DNA of 64,000 nt from Juglans regia (GCF_001411555.2 NC_049909.1:15806686-15870685), one strand, 5' to 3'; counted from the first letter of the stretch, positions 24,203 through 36,400 are shown. The notes: generated by a model from the letters alone, not told the origin. Translations and numbers: made by a program.

Positions 24203-24932
24203 TGTTGGGAAATATTTTGAAACGTTTTGTAAATTAGAGAATATGTAAAATAATAAGAATAAATTTAAAAGAGAAAACTCAGTGTTGAGGCAAGTTGTGA
24301 TAGACACTTTCTTTAAAGTAGATTCCGCCGCTTCCAATTATAAACATACACTAAGCTTGTTGATAGTCTACTTTCAAGATACAACAACATCGGTTTCCGT
24401 TAATCTCCTCATCGGTGCACACAAAAGAAGATCCTTGAACCCGATATAAAATAGCCAAAAGCCAAATAAAGAGAGACAAAAAGAATGAGGAAGTGTTTCT
24501 CTAATTTTTGTAAAGAATTTAGGGATTAATGAATTTGTGGGTGGGGCTCCCTATTTATAGAGAACGAAAGGGCACTTGTCATAAGTCACAACTTATTTAA
24601 ATGAAAGGGTACATGTAAAAAGATACTTGTGAAAAGTCACAACTTATTTAAATGAAATGATACATGTGAAAAGTCACATAACATAAATGAAATGGTACTT
24701 GTGAAAAGTCATAACTTAAATGAATGAGCACTTTTGAGAAGTCACAACTTCTCAAATATTAGAGAATACATTGAAAAGATTTCTAATTTACCGAATGATA
24801 CAACCCTTTGTTTGGTTGGGAAGCGGTTAAGGCTCATATCCCCAAGATGCATACATTGGTTCAAGTACCAAGACACATTTTCATTTAAATTTAGATAACC
24901 GAACCGATACATTGAACAATGGTAATGGTTCA
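24203..24932 (-). repeat. 3' LTR of the copia element
   Basis: In element orientation it starts TGAACCATTACC (at 24932) and ends CAACA (at 24203). It aligns along its length with 30016-30747. It contains the U3-type direct repeats and the TATA box listed separately. Confidence 0.85.
24549..24750 (-). promoter_or_regulatory. LTR promoter: direct repeats upstream of a TATA box (3' LTR)
   Basis: On the minus strand CTATAAATAG (24560-24551) is a consensus plant TATA box. Upstream of it, at about 24570-24750, a unit containing GTGAAAAGTCACAACTTATT is repeated about five times in varying form. Repeated short motifs in U3 are known enhancers in plant copia elements such as Tnt1. The same arrangement is kept in the 5' LTR. 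Confidence 0.65.
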
Positions 24933-25361
24933 TAGCTTGCGGTTTTGAACGTCTACCTAGTGTTAGCGTGTTTCTATCTGGAAGATCCATAGTGAACCAA
25001 GTCTTAAACCAGAATTTTTTAACTCAGGCTTCTCCACACCACACACATAGTACGGCATATATCTTGGATTCATGAGCGCTCTAGAAAATAACACAATTAC
25101 CATAGACTGCGACCCCACAGTCACACACACATAGGTGAGTCCTCTAAGGGTATCTGCAATTCAATACCTTGCATTAGTCTTAGACTCATTCAAAACATTT
25201 CATTTTTTTTTGCCATTGCATTTGTAGCACTCACACACTAGGGATGGACCTATAATAACATTTTAATAGTACTATCCAGTCACTCAAATAGTCTGTTCTT
25301 CCCATTGAACATTCTTCTTGGGATCTCCAGTCCGGAAGGTTGGGTTGCCACTATCGGTGAC

Positions 25362-25963
25362 CTAATTAATGGACTTCAGTCCCATCCCCCTTGATGTACG
25401 TATAACCTTTGACTTTGCCAGTCTTTTCGTCAAAAGATCCGCTAGGTTATCTTCTGAATTTACATATTCCAAAGTTAGGTATCCATTCTTTATCAGGTAT
25501 CTTATCTTAGAATGCCTGATACTCAAATGTTTCCTCTTATGATTAAAGTGTTTATTAAAACTAACACTTCTTACAGCCTGATTGTCACAAAGAACAGAAA
25601 TAGCTGGCATTGATTTTTTAACTAGTGCAATTTCTGATAATAAATTCTTAAACCACTCTACCTCATGCCCGGTAGTATCTAAGGCTATTAATTCAGTTTC
25701 TATCGTAGATCGTGAATCACAGTTTGCTTGGAAGATCTTCAAGCCACAACTGCTCCACCGAGAGTGAAAATATATTCACTCGTTCTCTTACGATCTATTA
25801 TGTCAGTTATCCAACTGGCATCACTGTATGCTTCTAATACAGTGAGATACCCAGAATAATGGATACCATATGTCATGGTTCCTTTCAAATATTTAAAAAT
25901 TCTTTCCAATGCCTTCCAATGAGAATCATTAGGCCTACTAGTATATCTGCTAAGTCTACTCAC
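25362..25963 (-). pseudogene. Copia RNase H domain relic
   Basis: Two overlapping frames. 25963-25739 has SRPNDSHWKALERIFKYLKG and AYSDASWITD, the copia linker and first RNase H acidic site. 25742-25362 continues with RSTIETELIALDTTGHEVEW, LCDNQAV, HKRKHLSIRHSKIR and LADLLTKRLAK, ending RGMGLKSIN, the usual C-terminus of copia polyproteins. A frameshift joins the two near 25740. Confidence 0.85.
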
Positions 25964-26064
25964 AGCATATGAAATATCAGATCTAGTAGAATTAGCAATA
26001 TACAGTAACGTACCAATAATCTGAGAATATCTCAGTTATGACACAGGATCTCCAAGATTCTTAT

Positions 26065-26754
26065 TTAAATGCAAACAAGGATCAAGAAAAGTACTGACAG
26101 TTTGCATTCGAATCTCTCAAACTTTTTAAGAATCTTTTCAATATAATGAGATTGATTTATGCTAATACCATCACGAGATCTCATTAATTTAATACCAAGA
26201 ATTACCTGTGCCTCTCCCATGTCTTTTATGTCAAAATTATTAGATAAAAAATTTTTAACATCAAGAAAAATATCTATATTAGTACCAAATATGAGAATAT
26301 CATCAACGTAAAGACATAGCATTACGCATGCACCATCAACTATTTTAGTGTATAAACACTAATCAGATTCTTTTATCTTAAAATCATAAGATAAAATTAT
26401 TTCATCAAACTTTTGGTGCCATTGTTTAGGAGCTTGCTTCAAACCATAGAGAGATTTAATAAGTTTACAAACTTTAATAAGTTTACAAATTTTCATTTCC
26501 TGTCCTGGAATCACAAACCCCTCTGGTTGATCCATGTATATATATTATTCTAGATCGTCATTAAGAAATGCGGTCTTTACGTCCATTTGTTGGACCTCAA
26601 GTTTATGGATCACTGCTAGAGCAATTAGAACACGAATTGTGGTTATTCTAGTAACAAGAGAATACGTATCAAAATAATCGATACCCTCTCTTTGTGTAAA
26701 GCCCTTTGTAACCAGCCTAGTTTTAAATTTATCAATAGTACCATCAGGTCTCAA
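26065..26754 (-). pseudogene. Copia reverse transcriptase relic
   Basis: 26754-26545 begins with KFKTRLVTKGFTQREGIDY and reaches QQMDVKTAFLNDDLE, the N-terminal RT motifs. 26322-26065 holds the catalytic YVDD (LCLYVDDILIF) and ILGIKLMRSRDG. Stops and a frameshift separate the parts. The YVDD box is intact, but the protein cannot be made. Confidence 0.85.
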
Positions 26755-26831
26755 TTTCTTTTTAAAAATCCACTTACATCCAATGGTTTTACATCCAGGA
26801 GGAAAATCACATAAGTTCCAAGTGCCATTAG

Positions 26832-27506
26832 TAGGGGTGTAAATTCAAACCGGAAAACCGAACCGAACCGGACCGGTTTTACCAGTTTTGAACCGGTCCG
26901 GTCGGGAACCGGTTTTTAAAACGTAAAAACCGGCCGGTTCCGGGATTTTTTGGACCGGACCGGTTGATTAAAAAAAATAAAAAAATAATATTTTTATATA
27001 TAAGTTTTATACAAAATATTTTATATATATTAAATATTAATATATATAAGTTTTCTATATAATGTATAATTATAAATTTTTATGTGAAATTTTATATATA
27101 ACATATATATTCATATATGAAATAATTTTTTATTATAATTTATAAATTATTACATAAAATGTTAATACTAAATCACTAAAAGTTTATAACTAATACTAAT
27201 ATATAATTTATAACTATATCAATAATCTAATATTAATACTATTATATAGTCTAATATATTAATAAAAGTATAAAACAGTTTTTTTTTAAATCAATTTTTT
27301 TTTATAAACAAATTTTTAATGACAAATTGTGAAATTTACATTTTAAAAAAATCGAAAAACCGGACCGGACTGGACCGGAAACCGGTAAAACCAGAAGTAC
27401 CGGTTTAGGAGGATAACCGGTGCGTAATCGGTTTTGAAAAATACAAAACCGGTACATACCGGTTCGGTCTTAGATTTTATCCAAAACCGGACCGGTTACA
27501 CCCCTA
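26832..27506. mobile_element. hAT-like MITE, 8-bp TSD, CCGG-rich ends (copy 1)
   Basis: The ends are TAGGGGTGTAA and TTACACCCCTA, an 11-bp perfect inverted repeat. The 8-bp GCCATTAG is directly repeated at 26824-26831 and 27507-27514. Eight-bp TSDs and TAGGGGTG-type ends are typical of hAT elements. The subterminal 130-150 bp on each side are packed with ACCGG/CCGGTCCGG motifs around an AT-rich core. It is 675 bp with no coding capacity, inserted between the copia integrase and RT relics, so it is younger than the copia element. Confidence 0.85.
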
Positions 27507-28117
27507 GCCATTAGTCTTAAGAGATTCTATCTCACTATTTACTGCTTCTTTTCAAAAAGTAGAATCAATGGAAAGTATGACATCCTTGAAAGTCAATGGG
27601 TCTTCTTCCATAGAATAAGTCTAAAAATCATGTCCAAAATCCTTTTCATTTCTAACTCGTTTTCTTCTTCCAAGTTCATTTTCTAATCCAGATACACTAT
27701 TAGGATTAGATATAATGATAGGTTGACTACTGGTGGAAGGAAAATTTACTGTAGGTAAAGATCTCTTTAACTTAATTTTAAAAGGAAATAGATCTTCAAA
27801 GAATGTTGCATTAGTAGACTCCATGATGGTGTTGGGATCAATACCTTGGACTTATGATTTAATAATAAAAAACCTATATGCAGAACTATGTCTAGCACAC
27901 CCAATGAATACTGCATCTACTGTGTTGGGACCTAATTTCTTTTTCTTAATTTTTGGAACATTAACATTTGCAAAACCTCAAATTCTAAAGAAATCAATAT
28001 TGAGTATTCTACCATTCCAGAGTTCATATGGTGTCTTGTCAGATCCCTTAAATGGTACTCTATTCAAGATAAAATAAGATGCAAGTATTGCTTCACCATA
28101 TATATCAAGGTTATATT

Positions 28118-28522
28118 TTACCTTTTAGAAACATTATTGGATTGAGGAGAATATGGAGCGGTTTCCTCATGTATAATATCATTCTCTTCACAGTATTGAA
28201 CCAAATGATTAGAGGAGCATTCACCTCCTCTATCAGACCTGATAATTTTAATCTTTCTCTCCAATTGGTTTTCATCTTCAGTTTTATAGATGACAAATTT
28301 ACTAAATGATTCATCTTTTATTTTTATCAAGTAAACATAACAAAATTTGGACATATCATCTATAAAAGTAATGAAGTATTTATTACCACATTTAGAAGAG
28401 ACATCATATAAATAACAACCATCACTATGAATTAATTCAAGTAGCGATGAATTTCTTATAACAGATTTAAATGGTTTTCTAGGCTGTTTTGATTGAACAC
28501 AGATTAAATATTTTTCATCCAA
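28118..28522 (-). pseudogene. Copia integrase core relic
   Basis: Residues include the first catalytic aspartate in LIHSDGC, then TFIDDMSKFCYVY, the second in IRSDRGGE, and HEETAPYSPQSN with the glutamate region before it. This is the copia integrase catalytic core. The C-terminal part continues in fragments toward 27600, including PYELWNG read across 28077-27900, with stops and the KKxR-type linker near 27660. Confidence 0.85.
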
Positions 28523-28834
28523 ATCAACAGGAACTTTAGGAATAATCCATCATTTTTTTAACATTATGATAATTAACATGGCCTAATTTAACATGCCCTA
28601 TTGAAGAGGAACATGTAGAAAATATAAATTTATTATTAGAATCAAATTTGTCTTCTACGTTATTTTGAATATTTATTACAAACAAACCACCACTCACATA
28701 GACTTTCCCTGCAAATGACCCATATTTAGTTACAATAACTTTATTGGATTGAAATAATAATGTGTAGCATATCCCACTAAGTAAAGATCCACTAATTAGG
28801 TTTCTCCTTGCCTCTGGTACGTAAAATACTTCTT

Positions 28835-29955
28835 CTAAAGGAAAAGTAATTTCAGAGTTAGTTTGAGTTCAATTTTTCCTACTCCAAATACTTGTGCAAA
28901 GGTGGAGTTACCCATCGTCACTTTCATGCCGCTTGTGTCCTGATATGTTGAAAAAATATTTCGGTTAGAAGTGACATGTACATTGGCTTCTGTTTCTACT
29001 ATCCAATCAGTAGCACTACAAGCCAGATAAATTTGGAGACTTATGGTTACATACCGTTCATTGGTTCCAACAAAGTCAGTCTCGGAAAGCACCATATGAG
29101 CCTGTAGGTTAGGCGATCTTAGTTGTTCATTGCCTTGATATTTTCTCTTCTTATAGCGACAATTTTTGGCCAAGTGACCTGGTTTGTTACAATTAAAACA
29201 AATGGGTCTCTTATCATCTTTGTTAATATAGGATTTTGGTTTCAAATTATTCCTATAATTAGTTTTACTCTTATTGAATTTGGACTCTTGATGTAATGGG
29301 TTCTTATATATTTTATGGCATTCTACAATATTTGTTTTAAACTGAAAATCAGAAATCAATGGTGGGATGAGATCATTGCCCAGGTGTTGTTCTTGGATCC
29401 TAATGGCAGATATTAAGGTTTCCATAGTCATATCTTCAATCTTATATTTAAGAGATAGACCAAAATTCTTCCATGAAGGAGACAACTTGTCTATTGTACA
29501 AGCAACTTGGAGACACTCGGTAATATCTATTCCCCGTTGGCCCAATTCATGGTAAAGAATAGTTAACTCATGAGCTTACTCTACCACATATTTGAAATCA
29601 TCCATCTTGAAACCAAGAAATTTGCTTGCAGTTTACTTATCCATTCCGGCATATTGTACACCATATTTCTTATCAAGAGCATTCCAAATATCTTTGGCAG
29701 ATTTAATGTGTAGATAAACATAAAAAATGTATTACTTAAACGATTTAAAATCCTACATCTACACAAATGATCTTTTTCTGCACATGTTTGCAATTCAATA
29801 GTACGTGCGGGCTCATGTCAATCATCGAAAGGAGGATCATTTTCAATAACAAAATATAATCCAAGCATTGTAAGAAAGATTTTTATATTTTCTTGCCAAC
29901 GCTTAAAACTGACTCATCCAAATTTCTCGAATGCAATTGGTTCGTTTGAAATCAT
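28835..29955 (-). pseudogene. Copia gag and protease relic
   Basis: Gag appears to start at 29955 (MISNEPIAFEKFG) and meets TGA stops soon after. It continues at 29793-29581 and then in the long frame 29545-28835. That frame holds a CCHC zinc knuckle, CFNCNKPGHLAKNC (about 29200-29158), then the protease region WIVETEANVHVT. There the usual D-[ST]-G-A catalytic motif is replaced by ETEA, so the protease would be inactive even without the stops. Confidence 0.85.
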
Positions 29956-30015
29956 GGAGGCAACCAAACAATTAAAACACACATCTAGTTTAACAAAGAG
30001 ATTCTAATTTAAGAT

Positions 30016-30747
30016 TGTTGAGAAATATTTTGAAACTCTTTGTAAACTAGAAAATATGTAAAATAACAAGAATAAATTTGAAAGAGAGAACCCGGTGTTG
30101 AGGCACGTTGTGATAGAAGCTTTCCTTACTGTAGATTTTGCTGCCTCTAATTATAAACATGCACTAGGCTTCTTGATAGTCTACTTACAAGATACAACAA
30201 CATCGGTTCCCATTAATCTCCTCGTTGGTACACACAAAAGGAAATCCTCGAACTCGATATAAAATAGCCAAAGCCCAATAAAAGAAAGACAAAAAGAAAG
30301 AGGAAATGTTTTTCTAATTTTTGTAGAGAATTTGGAGATTAATGAATTTGTGGGTGGGGTTTCCTATTTATAGAGAACAAAATGGCATTTTTGATAAGTC
30401 ACAACTTATTTAAATGAACGGGTACATGTAAAAAGACACTTGTGAAAAGTCACAACTTATTTAAATGAAATGATACATGTGAAAAGTCACATCACATAAA
30501 TGAAATGGTACTTGTGAAAAGTCACAACTTAAATGAAGGAGCACTTTTGAGAAGTCACAACTTCTCAAATATTAGAGAATACATTGAAAATGTTTCTAAT
30601 TCACCAAAGGACATAACCATTTGTTTGGTTGGAAAGAGGTTAAGGCTCATATCCCCAAGAGGCATATATTGGTTCAAGTACTAAGACACATTTTCATTTA
30701 AATCTATATAACCGAACCGATACATTGAACAATAGTAATGGTTTACA
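30016..30747 (-). repeat. 5' LTR of the copia element
   Basis: In element orientation it starts TGTAAACCATTACT (at 30747) and ends CTCAACA (at 30016). It carries the same repeat cluster (about 30394-30560) and TATA box (30373-30364) as the other LTR. Confidence 0.85.
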
Positions 30748-30839
30748 TTATTTTCACTTTACATCAAATATTTTAATCATTTCTAAGTTGAAAAACCAAC
30801 ATGTATATCTTGCCTTGGAGGGAAGTCTTCAGATTTTAT

Positions 30840-31165
30840 TTTGAGTATTACTACTAGGTCATCTGCTGCCACATGGCACCAGATGAGTACTCTTGGCACC
30901 ACATGTGGTATCACATGGTTTATTAAAAAAAATAAAAATAAAAGTGGTAAAGGGAACCTAGGGTTTCGGTCTTCCTCTTAAAAAAAAAAATTCAAAATAG
31001 AAGGAGGTCAAAAAATATAAAAGAGGAAGACTAAAACTTTAAGGAACCAGGAACCTAGGGTTTTAGTCTTCCTCTTTAAAAGAGGTTTTTTTTTTATTTT
31101 ATTTTTTATTTTTATTTTTTTAATCTAAAGCACATTGCATCATATGGTAGTGCCACATGAAAATG
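30840..31165. repeat. Small repeat block with direct and inverted copies
   Basis: GAACCTAGGGTTT followed by GTCTTCCTCTT occurs at 30954 and 31051. AAAGAGGAAGACTAAAAC at 31019-31036 is the exact complement of GTTTTAGTCTTCCTCTTT at 31060-31077, so an 18-bp stem is possible. Motifs like TGCCACATG lie near both edges. It is probably a MITE or fold-back fragment and is non-coding. Confidence 0.5.
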
Positions 31166-31318
31166 GTTATTTGAACAGTAAATTTCATATGGCCAAAGTA
31201 GCATTACATATGTTAACAATATGTTTCGCACACCAGTAACTGGGCTTGGTCTCATGCGACACAAGGAATGTGAGGGTTTGGGGTTGGTGAAACACCTCTG
31301 ATACCTAAATTAGTACAT

Positions 31319-32492
31319 TGTTCTTAGAGAGTTTTTTATATGTAAGAGTGTGTAAGTCTAAATTTTAATCTAAGATTTGGCTTTTATACTTCTTGCTAAG
31401 ATCCCCGCATACTGTGTCAGGGGGCACCTATCCTCCGTACTGGGTACTGTGCCGTTGTTTTTAATGAGGTATGGCCCCCTCAGGTCGTGTTCTGTGTCGC
31501 AGGTGGGTGAGTGCAGTTAGGGGTGATTAACGGTCCGGTCGGACCGAACGGACCGACCGGACCGACCGTTTCAGTCCGGACCGGACCGGACCGAGACTTA
31601 GACCGGTCCGGTCCGGTCCATATTTTAGAGGACCGAAATCATTCGGTCCGGTCCACGGTCCACAGTTTTTTCGGACCGGATCGGACCGAATGAAAAATTA
31701 AAAAAAAAATATTTTTTATATATAATAATTGTACAATTAATAATATAAATTTTTAAATATATTATTAATTCTTGTTAATATTCTATAAATTAACAATATT
31801 TTATATATATCTTCATTTAACCTATCACTATTAACAATATAAAATTTTAAATATACTATTAACACTTGTTAATATTCTATGAATTAATAAATATATAATA
31901 TCAATTAGTTAATTATATAGTAATTATATAAATTAATAATATAATTTTCATCTAATTTATTATCATTGACCATATAAAATATTTTTTTATTGAGTTTGTT
32001 ACATAATCTACATTAATAAGTCATTTAATTTAATTTAGTATTTTAAATAAATTTTTTTATTAATTATTTTTAAAAAAAGAGGGCGTATCGACTGGACCGG
32101 ACCGTATCGGTCCGGTCCGGTCCCTTTGGGTGTTCGGTTCGGTCCGGTCCGGAAAAATAATGGACCGAAAATTTTCGGTCCATCGCCGAACCGGACCGGC
32201 CCGTTTGCAGCCCTAAGTGCAGTCATCATCCATACTTTGTGTTAGAGGCAGGGCCCTCGTAGTGATCCCAATCCGCATCCCGTATCTAATCCATTAATGC
32301 AATGTTGCTCTATTGTTGTGTGTGAGCGCAATGCCGTGTCATTGCAAATGTTGTATCATTCTCCCACATCAAATCTCTTCCCACACTAGCTCTAAGCCTT
32401 CCTCTTCTTATCCTGATTAGTGGGCTGATTATGCTTTGGCCGCTAGGCCTCCCAGGGATGAGTTAGGCCCAGCCTGATACGGAGTGTTAACA
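31319..32492 (-). mobile_element. Possible orphan LTR of a retrotransposon, split by a MITE
   Basis: The segment begins TGTTCTTAGAGAG and ends GAGTGTTAACA, so it has TGTT...AACA ends, and is more GC-rich than its surroundings. Without the nested MITE it would be about 470 bp. On the minus strand GGTATCAGAG, close to the tRNA-Met primer site, occurs at about 31306-31295, but 12 nt away from the LTR end. Only about 100 bp of possible internal sequence follows, and no coding domain was found. Confidence 0.35.
31518..32215. mobile_element. hAT-like MITE, 8-bp TSD, CCGG-rich ends (copy 2)
   Basis: The ends are TAGGGGTGATTAACGG and the complement of TAGGGCTGCAAACGG. A perfect 8-bp duplication, AGTGCAGT, lies at 31510-31517 and 32216-32223. 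Dense GGACCG/CGGTCC motifs fill about 150 bp at each end; the middle is AT-rich. It is 698 bp and non-coding. It belongs with 26832-27506 by structure, though the terminal repeat is less perfect. Confidence 0.85.
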
Positions 32493-33482
32493 TCATTTTC
32501 AATACATGTTCCCTCCAAAGTTGATGTTGCAGTGTACTGAGGATTGTTGTTAGTTTTCTATTTCGATCACACGATCCCAATATTGTAAGTTGGGAGGCAG
32601 TGTTAGCTTTTGAGTGGACTGTCTAGAATTATATGGTACAATCTTAGAGGATTACTTAGTGTAGGGCCATAGGCAGCTAGCATATACCCAATAAGTTGCC
32701 CTTGCCTTTCTTGCATGGTTGGGTGATGAAGCATGTGGATTTAACTCTCGAAAAAATAAAGCATGTGTTATTCTAAAGGATGTGATAACCAAATGGTGTA
32801 CCCTTGGAATGACACTCTCTCCATAGTTATGGTTCACATAGCTCATGGGAGTGATGGTTTAGAAAGTATCAAGAGACACAACCCTTTAATTTAATCAAAA
32901 AGTTGTATCCCTCGTCAATCAGTGCCTCATGGTCTATAACTAGGGACCATTTGTGCACAATAAAGGCACTTTATTCCCCTTTGTCCATCACCAACTTGTA
33001 GGGAAATATCATCATAGGAGTGTCACTATATTATTGAATCTCTGCCCAGTTTTCTTTCATCTTCGTTCTTCATAATTCTACAAAATAAAGCATTGAAGCT
33101 ACTGGCCAAAAATTCTGTGATAGTAATAAGTAGTGGTGTGTGAGAGTCACGCGCATTAGCAATAGGGTGTAACTTATTTGATAGTTGAAATGTGGAGTCA
33201 TTCGATGGGAATGTGGAACATAAAATGCTACTTAGACCGATAATTGTGATTGATTGTCATTTTTATATTTTTAATTAATGGTTAAGTAAGTGACAATCAG
33301 TAAATTTTTATTTTGTTTTTCAAAAAATGGTTAAAAAATAAAAAAAAATTTATTTATACTTGTCGGTACAATGTAGGGGCACCATTCTCGATCCCCTAGC
33401 ATTGTCCATGTAGAACTAGACACCAAGAAACTCTTAGCGAGGCCTATATTTTTAAACATTTAATATAGTTTATTAAGAGCCT
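32493..33482. other. Unassigned moderate-GC stretch
   Basis: It has fewer homopolymers than the neighbouring DNA and may be degraded retroelement sequence. No RT, integrase or gag motif could be read on either strand, and small ORFs such as 32846-32652 minus have no recognised domain. Confidence 0.4.
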
Positions 33483-36400
33483 GTTTGAGATTGCGTTATG
33501 AGTCTTAAAAAGTGCTTAAATAGTTTAAAATCTTTTTAATAGAAAAATTAAGTTGTTTGGGTATTACATATTAAAGTACTTTTTAATATCAAATAAGTTA
33601 AAAAGTACGTTTGAGGAAAATAAAAAACGTTTTTCCGGATAATCCGGAATGTAGTTTAAATTTTAAAAATACTATTAATGAGCAAAAATACCCATACAAT
33701 TTTCAGATAATTATAACTTTCAAAATTTTAAAGATTTGGCCATAATCTTTCAAAGATCAATGATCATTATTTCTACCTCAAAAAGTACTTTTTAAACTTG
33801 TTTCCAAAAAAATATAATATGCTTGAAAGTACTTTAAACATATGGTTACCAAACAGTAAATAATTCTTTAATAGTAAAACTTATTACTTTTTTGTTTTTT
33901 GATAAAAGAAGATCATCTTCATTCCATAACTCTAACCATCACAAGACTTATCTTTCAAAATAAGATGAGAGACCTCAGGAGGTCCCTCCTCTATCCAAAT
34001 AAACTCAGTATATGCCTTAATAACCAATTTGGCAAAAACATGTGCAACAACATTTCCATCTCATTAAGTGAATGACGTGAACCATGAAGGTTGAGTAGAT
34101 AATATTTTCTTCGTGTCTACAACCACTCGACCCATCCAAGAAGTATTTTCAGACTCAGACTTCACATCATCCAACATTGCCTTTGCATCCCCTTCAAAAA
34201 CAACTTGCCTTAGCCCCAACTCTTCACACAAACTCAACGCTTTGTTCATAGCATAACATTCAACAAGGAAAATTGAACTGACATTATCTCTGGGTGCACT
34301 TAATGTCACCATTAATTCTCCATTACTATCCCTGATTACTATGCCAATGCCCATCTTCTTATTGTCGAAAGTAGCGTCAAAATTAGGTTTGTAATAAGGA
34401 CTAACTAGCTTTTTCTAGCACAGTCTTTCCCCTCCTGTTACCTCCCTCATTACTTTGCACTGAACCTTCTATTGAACTAGTTTAAATGCTTCAAGTTTAT
34501 CCACTGCCATTTTCATAACTACAATTGGACTTCTAAACTTATCTTCAAAGACAAAGGTATTTCTTCTAGACCATAACTTATGAAAAGCAGCTGAAACCAA
34601 CTCAAGTTTATCTATAGTTAGACAAGTATACAATCAGACCATAATTGCATAAAATCCACAGCACTGCTCTGCCATTTTTTTACAGGACTTAGCTCTTCAG
34701 TCCAAACATCTGTAACTGCAGGGCAACTCCACAGGGCATGAATAACTGTCTCCTCCTCCCTGTGACATATAGGACACATGCTACTCTCCACTATTTTCTT
34801 CTTATGCAAATTGACTCGGGTAGGTAGAATATTGTTGAGAGCTTTCCAAATCAATTACTTCACTTTACTCGGGACTTCAATTTGCCATATCTTTCTCCAT
34901 TGCTCATCTTCCTTATCTGCACTAGAAGTTTCTCTTGCTTTTTGCCATTTTTTCATGAAATCCACAAAATAAGCACTTTTCATCGTGTATGTCCCTTTAG
35001 CTGATTTACATCAAATTAATTTATCATTAGCTCCCTTAATATTGATGGGGATACTACAGATAGCTTCCTCCTTATTAAAAACTATTTCTACCATATCTCT
35101 TTTCCACAGCTTACTATCTTCATCAATTAATGCAGACACTTTTGTCTCAAAATTCAAAGTGTTAATGGGAGATTGAACTTGATAGGTAAGATGACTAGGA
35201 ATCCAATATCTTTCCAAATGTGTATGCTCTTTCCATTCCCTACCCTTCAAACAAGTCCCTCCTTCAACAAATCCAAGACTGATCATAAGCTTCTCCAAAT
35301 ATGGGATGGACAGTTTCCCAACTTAGCCTCTAGCAACTGTTTCTTCTGAAAATACTTTTCCTTGTAAATTCGAGCTACCAAAGAAGCAGGCTCTTGAATA
35401 AATCTCCATCATTGTTTTACAAGCAAAGCACTATTAAAACTCTCAAGATCCCTGACGGTCAAACCTCCCTTTGATTTTACAGCACCTAACTTAGCCCAGT
35501 TTCTCCAATGAACTCCTTTATCAGACTTGTTGCAACTCCACCAAAATCGAGACAAGATAGCTTCAATCTCCCTACATAGCTTTCCAGGTAATTTAAAAAC
35601 ATTCAATAGTGTATGCAGGAATAGCTTACAATATACATTTAATGAGATTTTCCTTACCTATTGTTGAAAGAAGTTCATTCTTCCAACTATTAATCCTCTT
35701 CGATATCTTCTCCTTAAGACCTCTAAAAGTGTTGTATTTAGACTTCCCTACCACTGTAGGCAAACCCAAATATCTATCATAATTATTGCACATCACACCA
35801 TCAGTTTATTGAGAAATAAAATCCCTGGTTGCTGCTTTGGTGTTTGAGCTGAAAAGAATAGAAGTTTTCTGCTTGTTGAGAGCCTGGCCTGATGCCCTTT
35901 CATATCTTCTAAGGATATTGTTGACATTATACCATTCTTCCTGCTTTGCTCTACAAAAAATAACACAATCGTCAGCAAAAAGAAGATGACTAATCTTTAA
36001 ACCTCCCCTTATCACTACCACCCCTTAATATCCCATTTTGCCTCAACTTGTTGTAATAAGGTGCTAAGAGCCTCAGCACATAGTAGAAACATGTAAGGTG
36101 ATAAGGGATCACTTTGTCTCAATCATCTTTAAAGGCAAAATGGTATCACCTGTCATCCCATTCACAATGACATAATAGCTCACGGGGCAAACACACTCCA
36201 TAATTAATTTTGTCTATTTCAAACCAAAACCAAGTTTCACCATCATAGCTTCTAAAAAATCACACTCGACTCTATCATAAGTTTTTGACATGTCCAACTT
36301 GATAGCCATATTGTCCTCCTTGCCCCACTGTCTTGATTTCATAGTATGAAATAATTCATATGCAACTATAATATTATTTGTAATTAACCTACTAAGAATA

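Larger units (their letters stand above)
24203..30747 (-). mobile_element. Ty1-copia LTR retrotransposon, complete outline, coding regions dead
   Basis: Two LTRs of about 730 bp, both TG...CA, bound an internal region of about 5.1 kb. On the minus strand the domains run gag, protease, integrase, reverse transcriptase, RNase H, which is the Ty1-copia order. All are broken by stops or frameshifts. By eye the first 190 bp of the LTRs differ at roughly one base in ten, so the insertion is old. A clear 5-bp TSD was not found (TGTAT on the left, TTATT on the right). The sequence next to the 5' LTR is not a canonical tRNA-Met primer site. A 675-bp MITE (26832-27506) is nested inside. Confidence 0.9.

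Noticed and set aside
24572..24750. Regular repeats that could suggest a CRISPR-like array
   Set aside because: Units are imperfect, have no unique spacers of constant length, and lie in the U3 of a plant LTR; they are present in both LTRs.
24198..30752. A 5-bp TSD for the copia element
   Set aside because: The flanks TGTAT and TTATT do not match, so no TSD is claimed; the LTR pair and domain order carry the call.
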